Positions 8,758-15,788 are shown, numbered from the stretch's first letter. The stretch is 16,688 nt of DNA from Candidatus Margulisiibacteriota bacterium (GCA_028717325.1 JAQUOB010000005.1:1-16688); one strand, 5' to 3'. The notes: generated from the letters alone by a model not told the origin. Numbers and translations are program-made.

Positions 8758-8763
8758 AAGGGG
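8758..8763 (+). promoter_or_regulatory. Shine-Dalgarno site supporting a TTG start
   Basis: AAGGGG ends 10 bases before TTG at 8774. The first in-frame ATG, at 8789, is 25 bases away, too far for this site. The TTG also supplies a basic residue ahead of the signal-peptide hydrophobic core, so TTG is preferred. Confidence 0.6.
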
Positions 8764-8773
8764 AAAAACGAAA

Positions 8774-11653
8774 TTGAAATTGCCGAACATGGCACTCTCT
8801 TTAAGATGCGCATTATTATTTATTATTTTTGTCACGGCGTTTAGCTTCGCCGTTTCAGCCCAAACCACGGTGGCTACCGACCCGTCGCGCATCGGGGTCG
8901 GGGCTCGCAGCCTCGGCATGGGAAAAAGTTTTATCGGCTTGTCGGACGATGTGTCCGGCATGTTCATAACCCCGGCTTCGTTGTACTCGATCAAGAATTT
9001 TCAGGCGACCACCATGTCCGGCCGCTTCATCAACGAGTTTGATTATATGAACCTGGCGGCAGCCGCGCCGACAAAGTTCGGCAATCTCGGTTTGGGCACG
9101 GCGAGCAGCAATATCAGTTTCGTGGGCTTTACCTCGACGACCGAGGTCCTCGACGGCACCAGGATCATTCCCTCGACCACCGAAGGCGCGACCTACGGTT
9201 TCAACAACCGGGTCTATCTGCTTTCCTGGTCGACCGGTTTGGGCGGACTGCTGGAAAAAATTTCGCTGGGCGCGAGCTATAAGTTCTTTACGGTCGATCT
9301 TTCGGGCCCGGGCATAGTCGGCGGCCGGGCGAAGGGCAATGAATTTGATTTCGGCCTCAATTTTAAACCGAGCGCTTCGGTCAGTACCGGGCTGGTCGTC
9401 CAGAACGCTTTGCCCGCTGCCTGGGGCGGCAAGATCAGGTATGAGAACGGCAACGAAGAAACGTTCCCCTCGATCTTAAAGGTCGGCTTGAGCTTAAAAC
9501 TTCTGGGCGAGGACGGCTTCCGGAAGATCGGGACCAATGAGCTGTCGTTTAATCTGGATGAAGACCTTTATCCTCTCAGGCCGTCGCTGCCTTCACTGAC
9601 GCACACGGGCTTCGAATGGTCGCCGCTGCCGGTCATCGACCTAAGGCTTGGTATCGACCAGGAAACGGTAGGCACGGGCAGCGGCAGCCAGCTGGAAGCT
9701 TCCAACAATTTGACCGCCGGCGTCGGCCTTTATTTCGGCGAATTCCGTTTTGATTATGCCTATCATCAATACTCGCAGCTGTCGGAAAACACCACCAATT
9801 ATTTTTCGATCACGTACGGCGCGGCCAGGAAAAAAATGAAGCCGGGGCCATCGCCCGTTAAAACGGCTTCATTTAAGCTTTTACCTGCCGACAAGAGCAT
9901 TATGTATGGTGATCTGGTCACGATCGAAGGCCGGGTGCTTAATAAGGAAATCAAGTCGGTTAAAGTAAACAGCCTGGAGGCGGTGTTGGCAAACGATCAA
10001 TTTAAAATTGAATTCCCATTGGTTCTGGGCAAGAATTTTTATCGAATTGATGGGTATGACGGCAGAGAAAATAATTTAGACAGCCAGAGGATCAGGATCC
10101 TGCGGCTCAAGGATTTCAAAGACGTTCCACCGGGTTACTGGTCAGGCATCCCGATCGGCGCACTGGCGATGGAAAATATCTTCACCGGTTATCCCGACGG
10201 GACTTTCAAGCCGGAAGGGAACATCAGCCGCGCCGAGCTGTGCTTGTTGCTGGTCAAAACGATGTCTTTAACCGCCGGCAACGAACATAAAATCCCTTTC
10301 AAGGATGTGGCGGCCGGGCACTGGGCGGCGCGGTCTATCGCGCAGGCGGTCGATCTGGGTATCGTTAAAGGTTATCCGGATGGCAGGTTCAGACCGAATG
10401 GCTTGATCAGCCGCGCGGAGGGAGTGGCCATCCTGTCCAGGTTCGACGGCTTGCCGGCGGCCAAAGGGGAAAGTTCGCGTTTCACCGATGTGTCCGGCCG
10501 GAGCTGGGCTTATAAAGATGTTGCGGCCGCTGACGAAGCCGGCTGGCTGGACTATTTGAAAGGGGATTTATTTGAGCCGGATAAAAAATTGACCCGTTCG
10601 GAAGTAGCCGAAATGCTGGCCAGGATCACGCCGTTCTCTTTGGTGGTGGCCGATATTCTGGATTGGGAAAAAGAAACTATCCGTCAATTTTATTTTCCGG
10701 AGGCATTGAAACCAGCGGCAATCGGGATCGAGGCAGGCAAGCCCGAAGAAATAAAGCCCGAAGCAATTAAAGCGGCAAAAATGGAGATAGTTAAAGCGGC
10801 GGAAGTTGAGAAGAAAGAGATGCGGAAATTTGAAATGCCTTCTTTTTCGACCAGGCCGATGGATAAAACCATTGTCTATAATTCGATCGTTACTTTTGAA
10901 GGACAAGTTATTAACCCGAAAATAACGAGGATACGAATTAATAATGTCAAAGTTGTTTTGTCGGGTAAAAGGTATAAGGTCAGCCTGCCGCTGAAGCCGG
11001 GGAAAAATTCTTTTTCTATTATCGGCTATAACGCCCAAGACAGACTGGTCGGCAGACAAAAGATCAGGATTTTGTCGCTTAAGGACTTTAGCGATGTCGT
11101 GCCGGGCCACCCGGCCAAAATGCGGATCGCGCTGGTCGCAACACTGGGGATAATGAACGGTTTTGCTGACGGTACTTTTAAACCCGGCTTGGCTATCAGG
11201 CGGGCTGACTATTTAATTAAATTACTGTCGATCGGCAAAATACCTGCGGCCGAGTCGTTGGAACTGCCTTTTATCGATATAAAACCAACCGATCAGGCCG
11301 CCCCGTATATAAAAGCCGGCTATCAGCGGAAAATTATCACTGGCTATCCGGACAGGACTTTTCGGCCGAAGCGGCCCACCAGCCGCGCAGAAAGCGTCGT
11401 CATGCTGATCAGGTTTACCCGGCAGGAACTGCCTCGGGTAAAAAGCAAACCTTATCCAGATGCTCCGGTCGGTCATTGGGCCGTTCGGGAGATAACAGCG
11501 GCCAAACAAACCGGAATGTTAAAATATGTGCTGGTCAACTTTTATCCCGATCAGGCGATTACCCGGGCAAATACGGCGGTCATGCTGTCCAATTTAAAGC
11601 CGATCAAGGACAGGATCAAGTTTCTCCTGGATTGGGGAAATGGTTATGATTGA
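8774..11653 (+). CDS. PorV-like outer-membrane barrel with two SLH modules
   Basis: The product has 959 residues. A signal peptide ends near AVSAQ (~30). Residues ~35-352 resemble the PorV/UPF0164 outer-membrane barrel family, with the N-terminal hallmark GVGARSLGMGKSFIGLSDDV followed by MFITPASL, then alternating amphipathic strands ending in TNYFSITYGAA. A beta-sandwich (~363-445) precedes three SLH domains (~447-496, 508-556, 570-617). A Lys/Glu/Ala-rich linker (~640-686) leads to a second beta-sandwich (~687-770) and three more SLH domains (~771-818, 832-880, 893-940). The SLH binding motif reads SRAE, SRAE, TRSE, RRAD, SRAE and TRAN in order. SLH domains bind wall-linked polymers, so the protein probably tethers the outer membrane to the cell wall from the periplasmic side. 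It lies 30 bp after the giant surface gene, probably in one transcript. Whether the barrel is a pore, an anchor or a secretion shuttle is not visible. Confidence 0.85.
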   Translation: MKLPNMALSLRCALLFIIFVTAFSFAVSAQTTVATDPSRIGVGARSLGMGKSFIGLSDDVSGMFITPASLYSIKNFQATTMSGRFINEFDYMNLAAAAPTKFGNLGLGTASSNISFVGFTSTTEVLDGTRIIPSTTEGATYGFNNRVYLLSWSTGLGGLLEKISLGASYKFFTVDLSGPGIVGGRAKGNEFDFGLNFKPSASVSTGLVVQNALPAAWGGKIRYENGNEETFPSILKVGLSLKLLGEDGFRKIGTNELSFNLDEDLYPLRPSLPSLTHTGFEWSPLPVIDLRLGIDQETVGTGSGSQLEASNNLTAGVGLYFGEFRFDYAYHQYSQLSENTTNYFSITYGAARKKMKPGPSPVKTASFKLLPADKSIMYGDLVTIEGRVLNKEIKSVKVNSLEAVLANDQFKIEFPLVLGKNFYRIDGYDGRENNLDSQRIRILRLKDFKDVPPGYWSGIPIGALAMENIFTGYPDGTFKPEGNISRAELCLLLVKTMSLTAGNEHKIPFKDVAAGHWAARSIAQAVDLGIVKGYPDGRFRPNGLISRAEGVAILSRFDGLPAAKGESSRFTDVSGRSWAYKDVAAADEAGWLDYLKGDLFEPDKKLTRSEVAEMLARITPFSLVVADILDWEKETIRQFYFPEALKPAAIGIEAGKPEEIKPEAIKAAKMEIVKAAEVEKKEMRKFEMPSFSTRPMDKTIVYNSIVTFEGQVINPKITRIRINNVKVVLSGKRYKVSLPLKPGKNSFSIIGYNAQDRLVGRQKIRILSLKDFSDVVPGHPAKMRIALVATLGIMNGFADGTFKPGLAIRRADYLIKLLSIGKIPAAESLELPFIDIKPTDQAAPYIKAGYQRKIITGYPDRTFRPKRPTSRAESVVMLIRFTRQELPRVKSKPYPDAPVGHWAVREITAAKQTGMLKYVLVNFYPDQAITRANTAVMLSNLKPIKDRIKFLLDWGNGYD
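9860..11593 (+). repeat. Duplicated beta-sandwich + three SLH module
   Basis: Module 1 covers about 9860-10630 and module 2 about 10832-11593. Both begin with a region around MYGDLVTIEGRV or VYNSIVTFEGQV, continue through FYRIDGYD or FSIIGYN, reach RIRILRLKDFKDV or KIRILSLKDFSDV, and then carry three SLH domains. The duplication is clear in protein but diverged in DNA, so it is older than the beta-helix duplication in the neighbouring gene. A charged linker joins the modules. Confidence 0.85.
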
Positions 11654-11656
11654 TTA

Positions 11657-11665
11657 TGCTATAAT
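11657..11665 (+). promoter_or_regulatory. Extended -10 promoter for acpS-nnrD-mlaEFD
   Basis: TGCTATAAT is TG, one base, then a perfect TATAAT, which matches the extended -10 consensus. It begins 4 bp after the stop of the barrel-SLH gene (TGA at 11651-11653). No good -35 box is present at the usual distance, as expected for extended -10 promoters. Transcription would start near 11672, only about 8 bases before the acpS ATG at 11680. Confidence 0.6.
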
Positions 11666-11679
11666 ATGTGCCAGCTATT

Positions 11680-12054
11680 ATGATCAAAGGCATCGGTATC
11701 GATATCATCGAGATTGAGCGGATCAAAGCGGCGGTGGAAAGATACGGCGACGATTTTCTAAAAAAGATATTTACCGCCCGGGAGCTGAAATACTGCCGGA
11801 GCCGTAAAACTTTCAAGTATCCCGAACTGGCGGTCCGCTTTGCCGCCAAAGAGGCCTATTCCAAGGCGATCGGCACGGGCATCGCCGGTTTTGGACGGAA
11901 GCGGGACGGTATAAACTGGCAGGATATCGAGGTGGTCAATGAGGCGAACGGCAAACCCCGGCTGGCGATTAAAAACAAGATAAGCGACAAAGTTCATGCC
12001 AGTCTTTCTCATTCGAAAGATTACGCCGTGGCTTCAGTTTATGTCGAAAAATAA
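11680..12054 (+). CDS. acpS: Holo-[acyl-carrier-protein] synthase
   Basis: This 124-residue enzyme has typical AcpS length. It moves the 4'-phosphopantetheine group from CoA to a serine of acyl carrier protein, activating fatty-acid synthesis in the cytoplasm. GIGIDIIEIERI (4-15) contains the Mg-binding Asp8. FAAKEAYSKAIG (54-65) contains the second metal ligand Glu58. ASLSHSKDYAVASV (107-120) is the conserved C-terminal motif. ATG at 11680 was chosen because the family begins with M-I-x-GIGID. A GTG four codons upstream (11668) would lie before the predicted transcription start. No Shine-Dalgarno site is visible, so the message may be nearly leaderless. The last 14 bp overlap the next gene. 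Confidence 0.95.
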   Translation: MIKGIGIDIIEIERIKAAVERYGDDFLKKIFTARELKYCRSRKTFKYPELAVRFAAKEAYSKAIGTGIAGFGRKRDGINWQDIEVVNEANGKPRLAIKNKISDKVHASLSHSKDYAVASVYVEK

Positions 12055-12883
12055 TATTACGCCGGCCGAAATAAAGAAACTATTCCCAAAGAGGCCGCCG
12101 GATTCCCACAAAGGGGATTTTGGCAAGGTTTTCATCCTGGCGGGCTCCGAAGGGATGCTGGGGGCGGCCATTCTCTGCGGCCGGGGCGCCCTGCGGATCG
12201 GCGCCGGGCTGGTTTATCTCGGCTGTCCTCTCAAAGCGCGCGACACTGTCAATTGCGCCACTCCTGAAATTATTGTAGTCGGCGGCGACAAGGCCGCGGA
12301 CTACCTGACGGCGGCCCAAAAAGCGGATGCGATCGCCGTCGGTCCGGGGCTGGGTTGGCGGCGCGATATTGCGCGAGACATGCTTTTTAAATTAAGTGAT
12401 GAAAAATTCAGCGGCCCCGTTGTCGTCGACGCCGACGGCCTGAACGCTTTCATCGGCGATATTTCCGCACTGGAAAAATTACAGCTCAAACTTGTTCTAA
12501 CGCCGCATCCCGGCGAAATGGCGCGTCTGCTCGGCCAAAAATCGGCCGAGATCCAAAAGAACCGGGAAAAAACGGCCGCGGAAACGGCCAAACTGTTGAA
12601 ATGCACGGTGGTTTTAAAAGGATACCGGACCGTGGTGGCTGATCAAGGCGGCGCGCTTTACATTAATGAAACGGGTAATCCCGGCTTGGCGACCGGCGGA
12701 GTGGGGGATGTTTTGACCGGCATGATCGTCGGGCTGGCCGCGCGGGGAATTCCCGCTTTTGAAGCGGCGGCCGCCGCCGTTTATCTGCACGGGCTGGCCG
12801 GCGACCTGGCGGCGAAAGAAAAAGGGGAATACGGGCTGATCGCTTCCGACCTGATCGAGAAGATACCCAATGCCATACAATAG
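12041..12883 (+). CDS. nnrD: ADP-dependent NAD(P)H-hydrate dehydratase
   Basis: This enzyme repairs hydrated NADH and NADPH (NADHX/NADPHX), which form by side reactions or heat, using ADP as phosphate donor. The 280-residue protein is a stand-alone ribokinase-like dehydratase domain. The YjeF N-terminal epimerase domain found in many bacterial Nnr fusions is absent and, if present in the genome, must be encoded elsewhere. Motifs are GDFGKVFILAGSEGMLGAA (25-43), GPGLG (101-105), LTPHPGEMARL (153-163), VVLKGYRTVVAD (190-201) and the catalytic NPGLATGGVGDVLTG (213-227) with Asp223. ATG at 12041 is used because homology starts right after it; an upstream in-frame ATG at 11996 lies wholly within acpS. 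It overlaps acpS and mlaE by 14 bp each. Pairing of acpS with nnrD is common in bacteria. Confidence 0.93.
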   Translation: MSKNNITPAEIKKLFPKRPPDSHKGDFGKVFILAGSEGMLGAAILCGRGALRIGAGLVYLGCPLKARDTVNCATPEIIVVGGDKAADYLTAAQKADAIAVGPGLGWRRDIARDMLFKLSDEKFSGPVVVDADGLNAFIGDISALEKLQLKLVLTPHPGEMARLLGQKSAEIQKNREKTAAETAKLLKCTVVLKGYRTVVADQGGALYINETGNPGLATGGVGDVLTGMIVGLAARGIPAFEAAAAAVYLHGLAGDLAAKEKGEYGLIASDLIEKIPNAIQ

Positions 12884-13649
12884 AATAACCGAAAAATTAG
12901 GCAATCGGACCCTTGATTTTCTTGAAGAATTGGGCAAGGTTGCCGAGCTCGGCTGGCAGACCGTCGCCGGGATATTCACCGGCAAGACGAAGGTCAAGCT
13001 GTCGCTTGAACAGATAGTCAAGATCGGTTACGAGTCGCTGCCGCTGGCGATCGCGGCCTCGGCTTTTGTTGGCATGGTCTTTGCTGTCCAGGTCGCGACC
13101 GAATTCGTCAAGTTCGGCGCCGGCAAATATGTCGGCGGGATCATGGCGATCGCCATGGCGAGGGAGTTGGGGCCGGCCCTGGCCGGCATCGTGATCGCGG
13201 CCCGCGTATCCGCCGCCATCACGGCCGAGATCGGCACGATGCAGGTCACGGAACAGATCGAGGCTCTCCAGGCGTTGGGCAGTAACCCGGTTCGGTATCT
13301 CGTCATTCCCCGCTTCATTGCCTGCGCCACGATGATGCCGATCCTCACCATCGCCTCCGACGTCGTCGGTTTTCTCGGCGGCTATCTGGTCGGCATTTAT
13401 GTCGTGCGCATCAACCCGGTCGAATACATGGACACGGCCCGATCGCTCCTGACCATGTGGGATATCTGGGGCGGCTTGATCAAGACAATTGTTTTCGGCA
13501 TGATGATAGCGATCATCGCCTGCTACCGGGGACTGTCGACGAAAGGCGGCGCCAAAGGGGTCGGGGAAGCGACGACTTCTTCCGTCGTTACTTCGCTGAT
13601 CGCGATTTTTGTGGTCAATTATTTTTTGTCCCTGGCCTTTTTTAAATGA
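12870..13649 (+). CDS. mlaE: MlaE-type lipid ABC transporter permease
   Basis: This 259-residue inner-membrane protein is the permease of the Mla/MCE lipid-transport complex, which moves phospholipids between the inner and outer membranes. The N-terminal ~50 residues form an interfacial amphipathic segment. Hydrophobic segments lie near 54-78, 88-112, 143-178, 205-219 and 236-256. The family signature is MARELGPALAGIVIAARV (96-113), continuing as AAITAEIGTMQVTEQIEAL (115-133); this cytoplasmic coupling region contacts the ATPase. ATG at 12870 overlaps the end of nnrD by 14 bp, suggesting translational coupling. Its stop is separated from mlaF by a 58-bp stretch holding a palindromic repeat. 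Confidence 0.94.
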   Translation: MPYNRITEKLGNRTLDFLEELGKVAELGWQTVAGIFTGKTKVKLSLEQIVKIGYESLPLAIAASAFVGMVFAVQVATEFVKFGAGKYVGGIMAIAMARELGPALAGIVIAARVSAAITAEIGTMQVTEQIEALQALGSNPVRYLVIPRFIACATMMPILTIASDVVGFLGGYLVGIYVVRINPVEYMDTARSLLTMWDIWGGLIKTIVFGMMIAIIACYRGLSTKGGAKGVGEATTSSVVTSLIAIFVVNYFLSLAFFK

Positions 13650-13653
13650 ATTT

Positions 13654-13703
13654 CCCCTCTCCCTCTGGGAGAGGGGGGTAGGTTAAATGTTAGCGGGTGA
13701 GGG
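13654..13703 (+). repeat. Palindromic REP-like element between mlaE and mlaF
   Basis: CCCCTCTCCC (13654-13663), a TCT loop and GGGAGAGGGG (13667-13676) form a perfect 10-bp stem, followed by GGTAGG and, at the right edge, GGGTGAGGG (13695-13703). This matches my recollection of a short palindromic sequence found dispersed in many bacterial genomes, with a hairpin plus a GGGTGAGGG end. No run of T follows the stem, so it does not look like an intrinsic terminator. It lies inside what is otherwise a tightly packed operon. Confidence 0.7.
13699..13702 (+). promoter_or_regulatory. mlaF ribosome binding site provided by the repeat edge
   Basis: GAGG ends 5 bases before the mlaF ATG at 13708 and is part of the GGGTGAGGG right edge of the palindromic element. 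No other purine-rich site is nearer, so the repeat appears to supply the translation signal. Confidence 0.5.
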
Positions 13704-13707
13704 CTAA

Positions 13708-14436
13708 ATGATAAAAATACAAAATTTAACGAAATATTTCGGTGAGAAAAAAGTCATTCAGGGGATCTCCTACGATATCCCGGACGGCGATTCGCTGGCG
13801 ATCATCGGGCCTTCCGGCTGCGGCAAAAGCACGCTACTTCGCCTGATTTTGCGCATCGAGGAGCCGACGGCGGGCTCGATCTTTATCAACGGCAATGATA
13901 TCAGTCGGCTGAACGAGGACCAGTTGATCAAACTGAGGGAAAACATCGGCATGGTCTTCCAGTCGGGCGCGTTATTCGATTCGCTCACCGTTTTTGAAAA
14001 TGTTGCTTTTGCTCTGCGTGAACAGATGAAGCTGACGGAGCGGGAGATCGGCCGGATCGTCCGTGAAAAACTGCGGCTGGTCGAGCTTGAGGGGACGGAT
14101 AATCTCATGCCCGAAGAGCTGTCGGGCGGCATGCAAAAAAGAGTGGGGATCGCCCGGGCGCTGGCTTCCAATCCTTCGATCATTTTATACGATGAGCCGA
14201 CGACCGGCCTGGACCCCATTACCTCTGTTAATATTGAAAATTTGATGGTAAAATTGTCGCGGGAATTGAAAGTGACATCGGTCGTGGTGACGCATGTCAT
14301 GCAGACGGTTTATAAGACGGCCCGGCGGATCGTCATGCTCCACGACGGTAAATTCATCGATGTCGGATCGCCGGAAGAAGCTCACAGAACGCAGAACCCG
14401 ATCGTCAAAAAATTCATTACCGGAGGGAAAGAGTAA
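13708..14436 (+). CDS. mlaF: MlaF-type ABC transporter ATPase
   Basis: This 242-residue cytoplasmic ATPase powers the MlaE permease. All ABC motifs are present: Walker A GPSGCGKST (34-42), Q-loop glutamine Q85 in MVFQSGALFDSLTVFENV, signature LSGGMQKRV (138-146), Walker B IILYDEPTTGLDP (158-170) with catalytic Glu163, and the switch histidine H196 in VVVTHVM. The FQSGALFDSLTVFENV wording is characteristic of the MlaF subfamily, as opposed to amino-acid importers. The stop TAA overlaps the ATG of mlaD by one base, so the two are translationally coupled. Confidence 0.96.
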   Translation: MIKIQNLTKYFGEKKVIQGISYDIPDGDSLAIIGPSGCGKSTLLRLILRIEEPTAGSIFINGNDISRLNEDQLIKLRENIGMVFQSGALFDSLTVFENVAFALREQMKLTEREIGRIVREKLRLVELEGTDNLMPEELSGGMQKRVGIARALASNPSIILYDEPTTGLDPITSVNIENLMVKLSRELKVTSVVVTHVMQTVYKTARRIVMLHDGKFIDVGSPEEAHRTQNPIVKKFITGGKE

Positions 14437-15554
14437 TGTCTACCGCGGTTAAAGTCGGCATCGTGACTTTGATCGGTCTTATTTTGATCGGCATGGTGAT
14501 CGTCTGGAAATCGGAGCTACTGCTGGTCGGTAAGGGTTATGAGTTGCGCGCCTCCTTTGAGAGCATAGAAGGGCTGACCGTCGGGTCCGAGGTGCGCTAC
14601 CGGGGCCTGAAAGTCGGCAAAGTGATGCGCATCGACCCCGGCCCATATGATATTAAAATTTATTCCGTTATTGCTCCTGATATGAAGATACCGGCCGATT
14701 CAATACTGCGTGTTTCCTATGACGGCATCGTCGGCCTGAAATATCTTGAGATCCGGCCCGGAACGTCTGAAACGATGTATGTTTCCAAGATGGAGCTTCA
14801 AGGTTTGCGCACGGCCGCGATCGTCGATTTTATCGATATCGGCTCAAAAAATCTGGTCGAAACCAAAGCTATTCTCGAGAATGTCAGAAAGATCATCGAA
14901 AATCCCAAACTTCAGGCTGCATTTACCGACATGGTCTACACGGCGGATAAGGTTTCGAACGATATCGAAAAATTGACCGATGAACTGCGGCAGACAAACC
15001 AGGGGATCAAAGATATCGTCACCGATCCGAAATTCCAGGCGAACGTCAAAGGGACCATTGCCGCGACCGACCAGACGCTTACTTCCGCCAATAAATTCTT
15101 TGAAAATGTCGGCCGGGTCAACATGCGGGCGTCCGGGGGCGTTGATATCGGCAGCCGGTCCAATGCCGTGCGCGGCGATGTCGATATTATCCAGAGCGAG
15201 CGGACTTATTATCGGATTGGTTTCGGCGAAGGGCCGACCAGACAGCCGGGGCTGCTGGACTTTCTGCTGACCAACAAAATGGATGACCGGTTCGGTTTCC
15301 GGCTCGGCGTCATCAACAGCCAGCTGGGCGGCGGCGTGATCTATCAGCCGACTGAAAAATTTGGCAATGTGATAGCTGATATTTACGATATTAATAATCC
15401 CAGGCCGAATAATCCAAGGGTCAGGGTAGGTTACGAACAGCAGATGCAGGATTATATGGACTTGCTGCTGCAGGCGGACGATATCTTAAATTCTGGCAAC
15501 AGCAACTTCATGTTCGGCGTCCGTGTTAAATCGCCAGGCGAAAGATTATATTAA
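14436..15554 (+). CDS. mlaD: MlaD-type MCE-domain lipid-binding protein with strand-rich C-terminus
   Basis: This 372-residue protein is the periplasmic MCE subunit of the lipid transporter. A single N-terminal membrane helix (~6-24) anchors it in the inner membrane. The MCE domain covers ~35-108, with FESIEGLTVGSEVRYRGLKVGKV and the terminal GLKYLEIRPG. Residues ~140-228 are helical and coiled-coil-like, with two similar NPKLQAAF and DPKFQANV segments. Residues ~232-372 are rich in short alternating strands (VDIGSRSNAVRGDVDI, GFRLGVINSQLGGGVIYQP, PRVRVGYEQQ, then ADDILN and FMFGVRVKS), unlike the short tail of E. coli MlaD (183 residues). This resembles the C-terminal extension of MCE proteins in other diderm lineages. 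GGAGGG lies 8 bases before the ATG. No mlaB or mlaC is present in the window. Confidence 0.92.
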   Translation: MSTAVKVGIVTLIGLILIGMVIVWKSELLLVGKGYELRASFESIEGLTVGSEVRYRGLKVGKVMRIDPGPYDIKIYSVIAPDMKIPADSILRVSYDGIVGLKYLEIRPGTSETMYVSKMELQGLRTAAIVDFIDIGSKNLVETKAILENVRKIIENPKLQAAFTDMVYTADKVSNDIEKLTDELRQTNQGIKDIVTDPKFQANVKGTIAATDQTLTSANKFFENVGRVNMRASGGVDIGSRSNAVRGDVDIIQSERTYYRIGFGEGPTRQPGLLDFLLTNKMDDRFGFRLGVINSQLGGGVIYQPTEKFGNVIADIYDINNPRPNNPRVRVGYEQQMQDYMDLLLQADDILNSGNSNFMFGVRVKSPGERLY

Positions 15555-15788
15555 CCACGGTTTGACCGCTTAATTCTAGTCATATTTAGGGAGACAAAGC
15601 ATCGCTAGGGGCTAACAAACGCCTTAAAAACCGGCTATTTCTAATGTCGCATAATATATCTTATGTCAAGTTGAGGCAAGGTGATGAATAGCTAATATTT
15701 AGCTCTGGGGTGCGGAAAATATCATCACCTGCCGGTTGTCCACATGGGAAATGTACAGAGAAAATGACTAATGACGAATGACTAATTA
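15555..15788. other. Convergent intergenic region
   Basis: This 234-bp stretch separates the 3' ends of mlaD (+) and purQ (-). It is richer in A+T than its neighbours. No convincing coding frame is visible on either strand. It holds a bulged inverted repeat (15675-15733), a short dyad CATAA...TTATG (15650-15665) and the start of a short-word repeat (from 15763). No stem followed by a T run was found, so how the two converging transcripts end is unclear. A 4-bp CGGT/ACCG stem just after mlaD (15558-15568) is too weak to call. Confidence 0.6.
15675..15733. repeat. Bulged inverted repeat with an inner hairpin
   Basis: GGCAAGGTGATGA (15675-15687) pairs with TCATCACCTGCC (15722-15733), giving 12 base pairs with one bulged A. 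Inside the loop, AGCTAA (15690-15695) and TTAGCT (15699-15704) form a second perfect hairpin around TAT. The combined fold could be a structured RNA on either strand or a processing/termination element. No T run follows it on either strand. Confidence 0.55.

Noticed and set aside
8789..8791. ATG as the start of the barrel-SLH protein
   Set aside because: It is 25 bases from the only Shine-Dalgarno site. TTG at 8774 is 10 bases from it and still leaves a good signal peptide. The ATG remains possible.
11668..11670. GTG as the acpS start
   Set aside because: It would add four residues not found in the family and would precede the predicted transcription start.
13654..13676. The mlaE-mlaF hairpin as an intrinsic terminator
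   Set aside because: The stem is strong, but GGTAGG follows instead of a T run, and mlaF needs to be expressed with mlaE.
15650..15671. Minus-strand TTGACA with nearby TATATT as a promoter
   Set aside because: The two boxes are only a few bases apart, not about 17. It would also point into the antisense of mlaD with no gene to drive.
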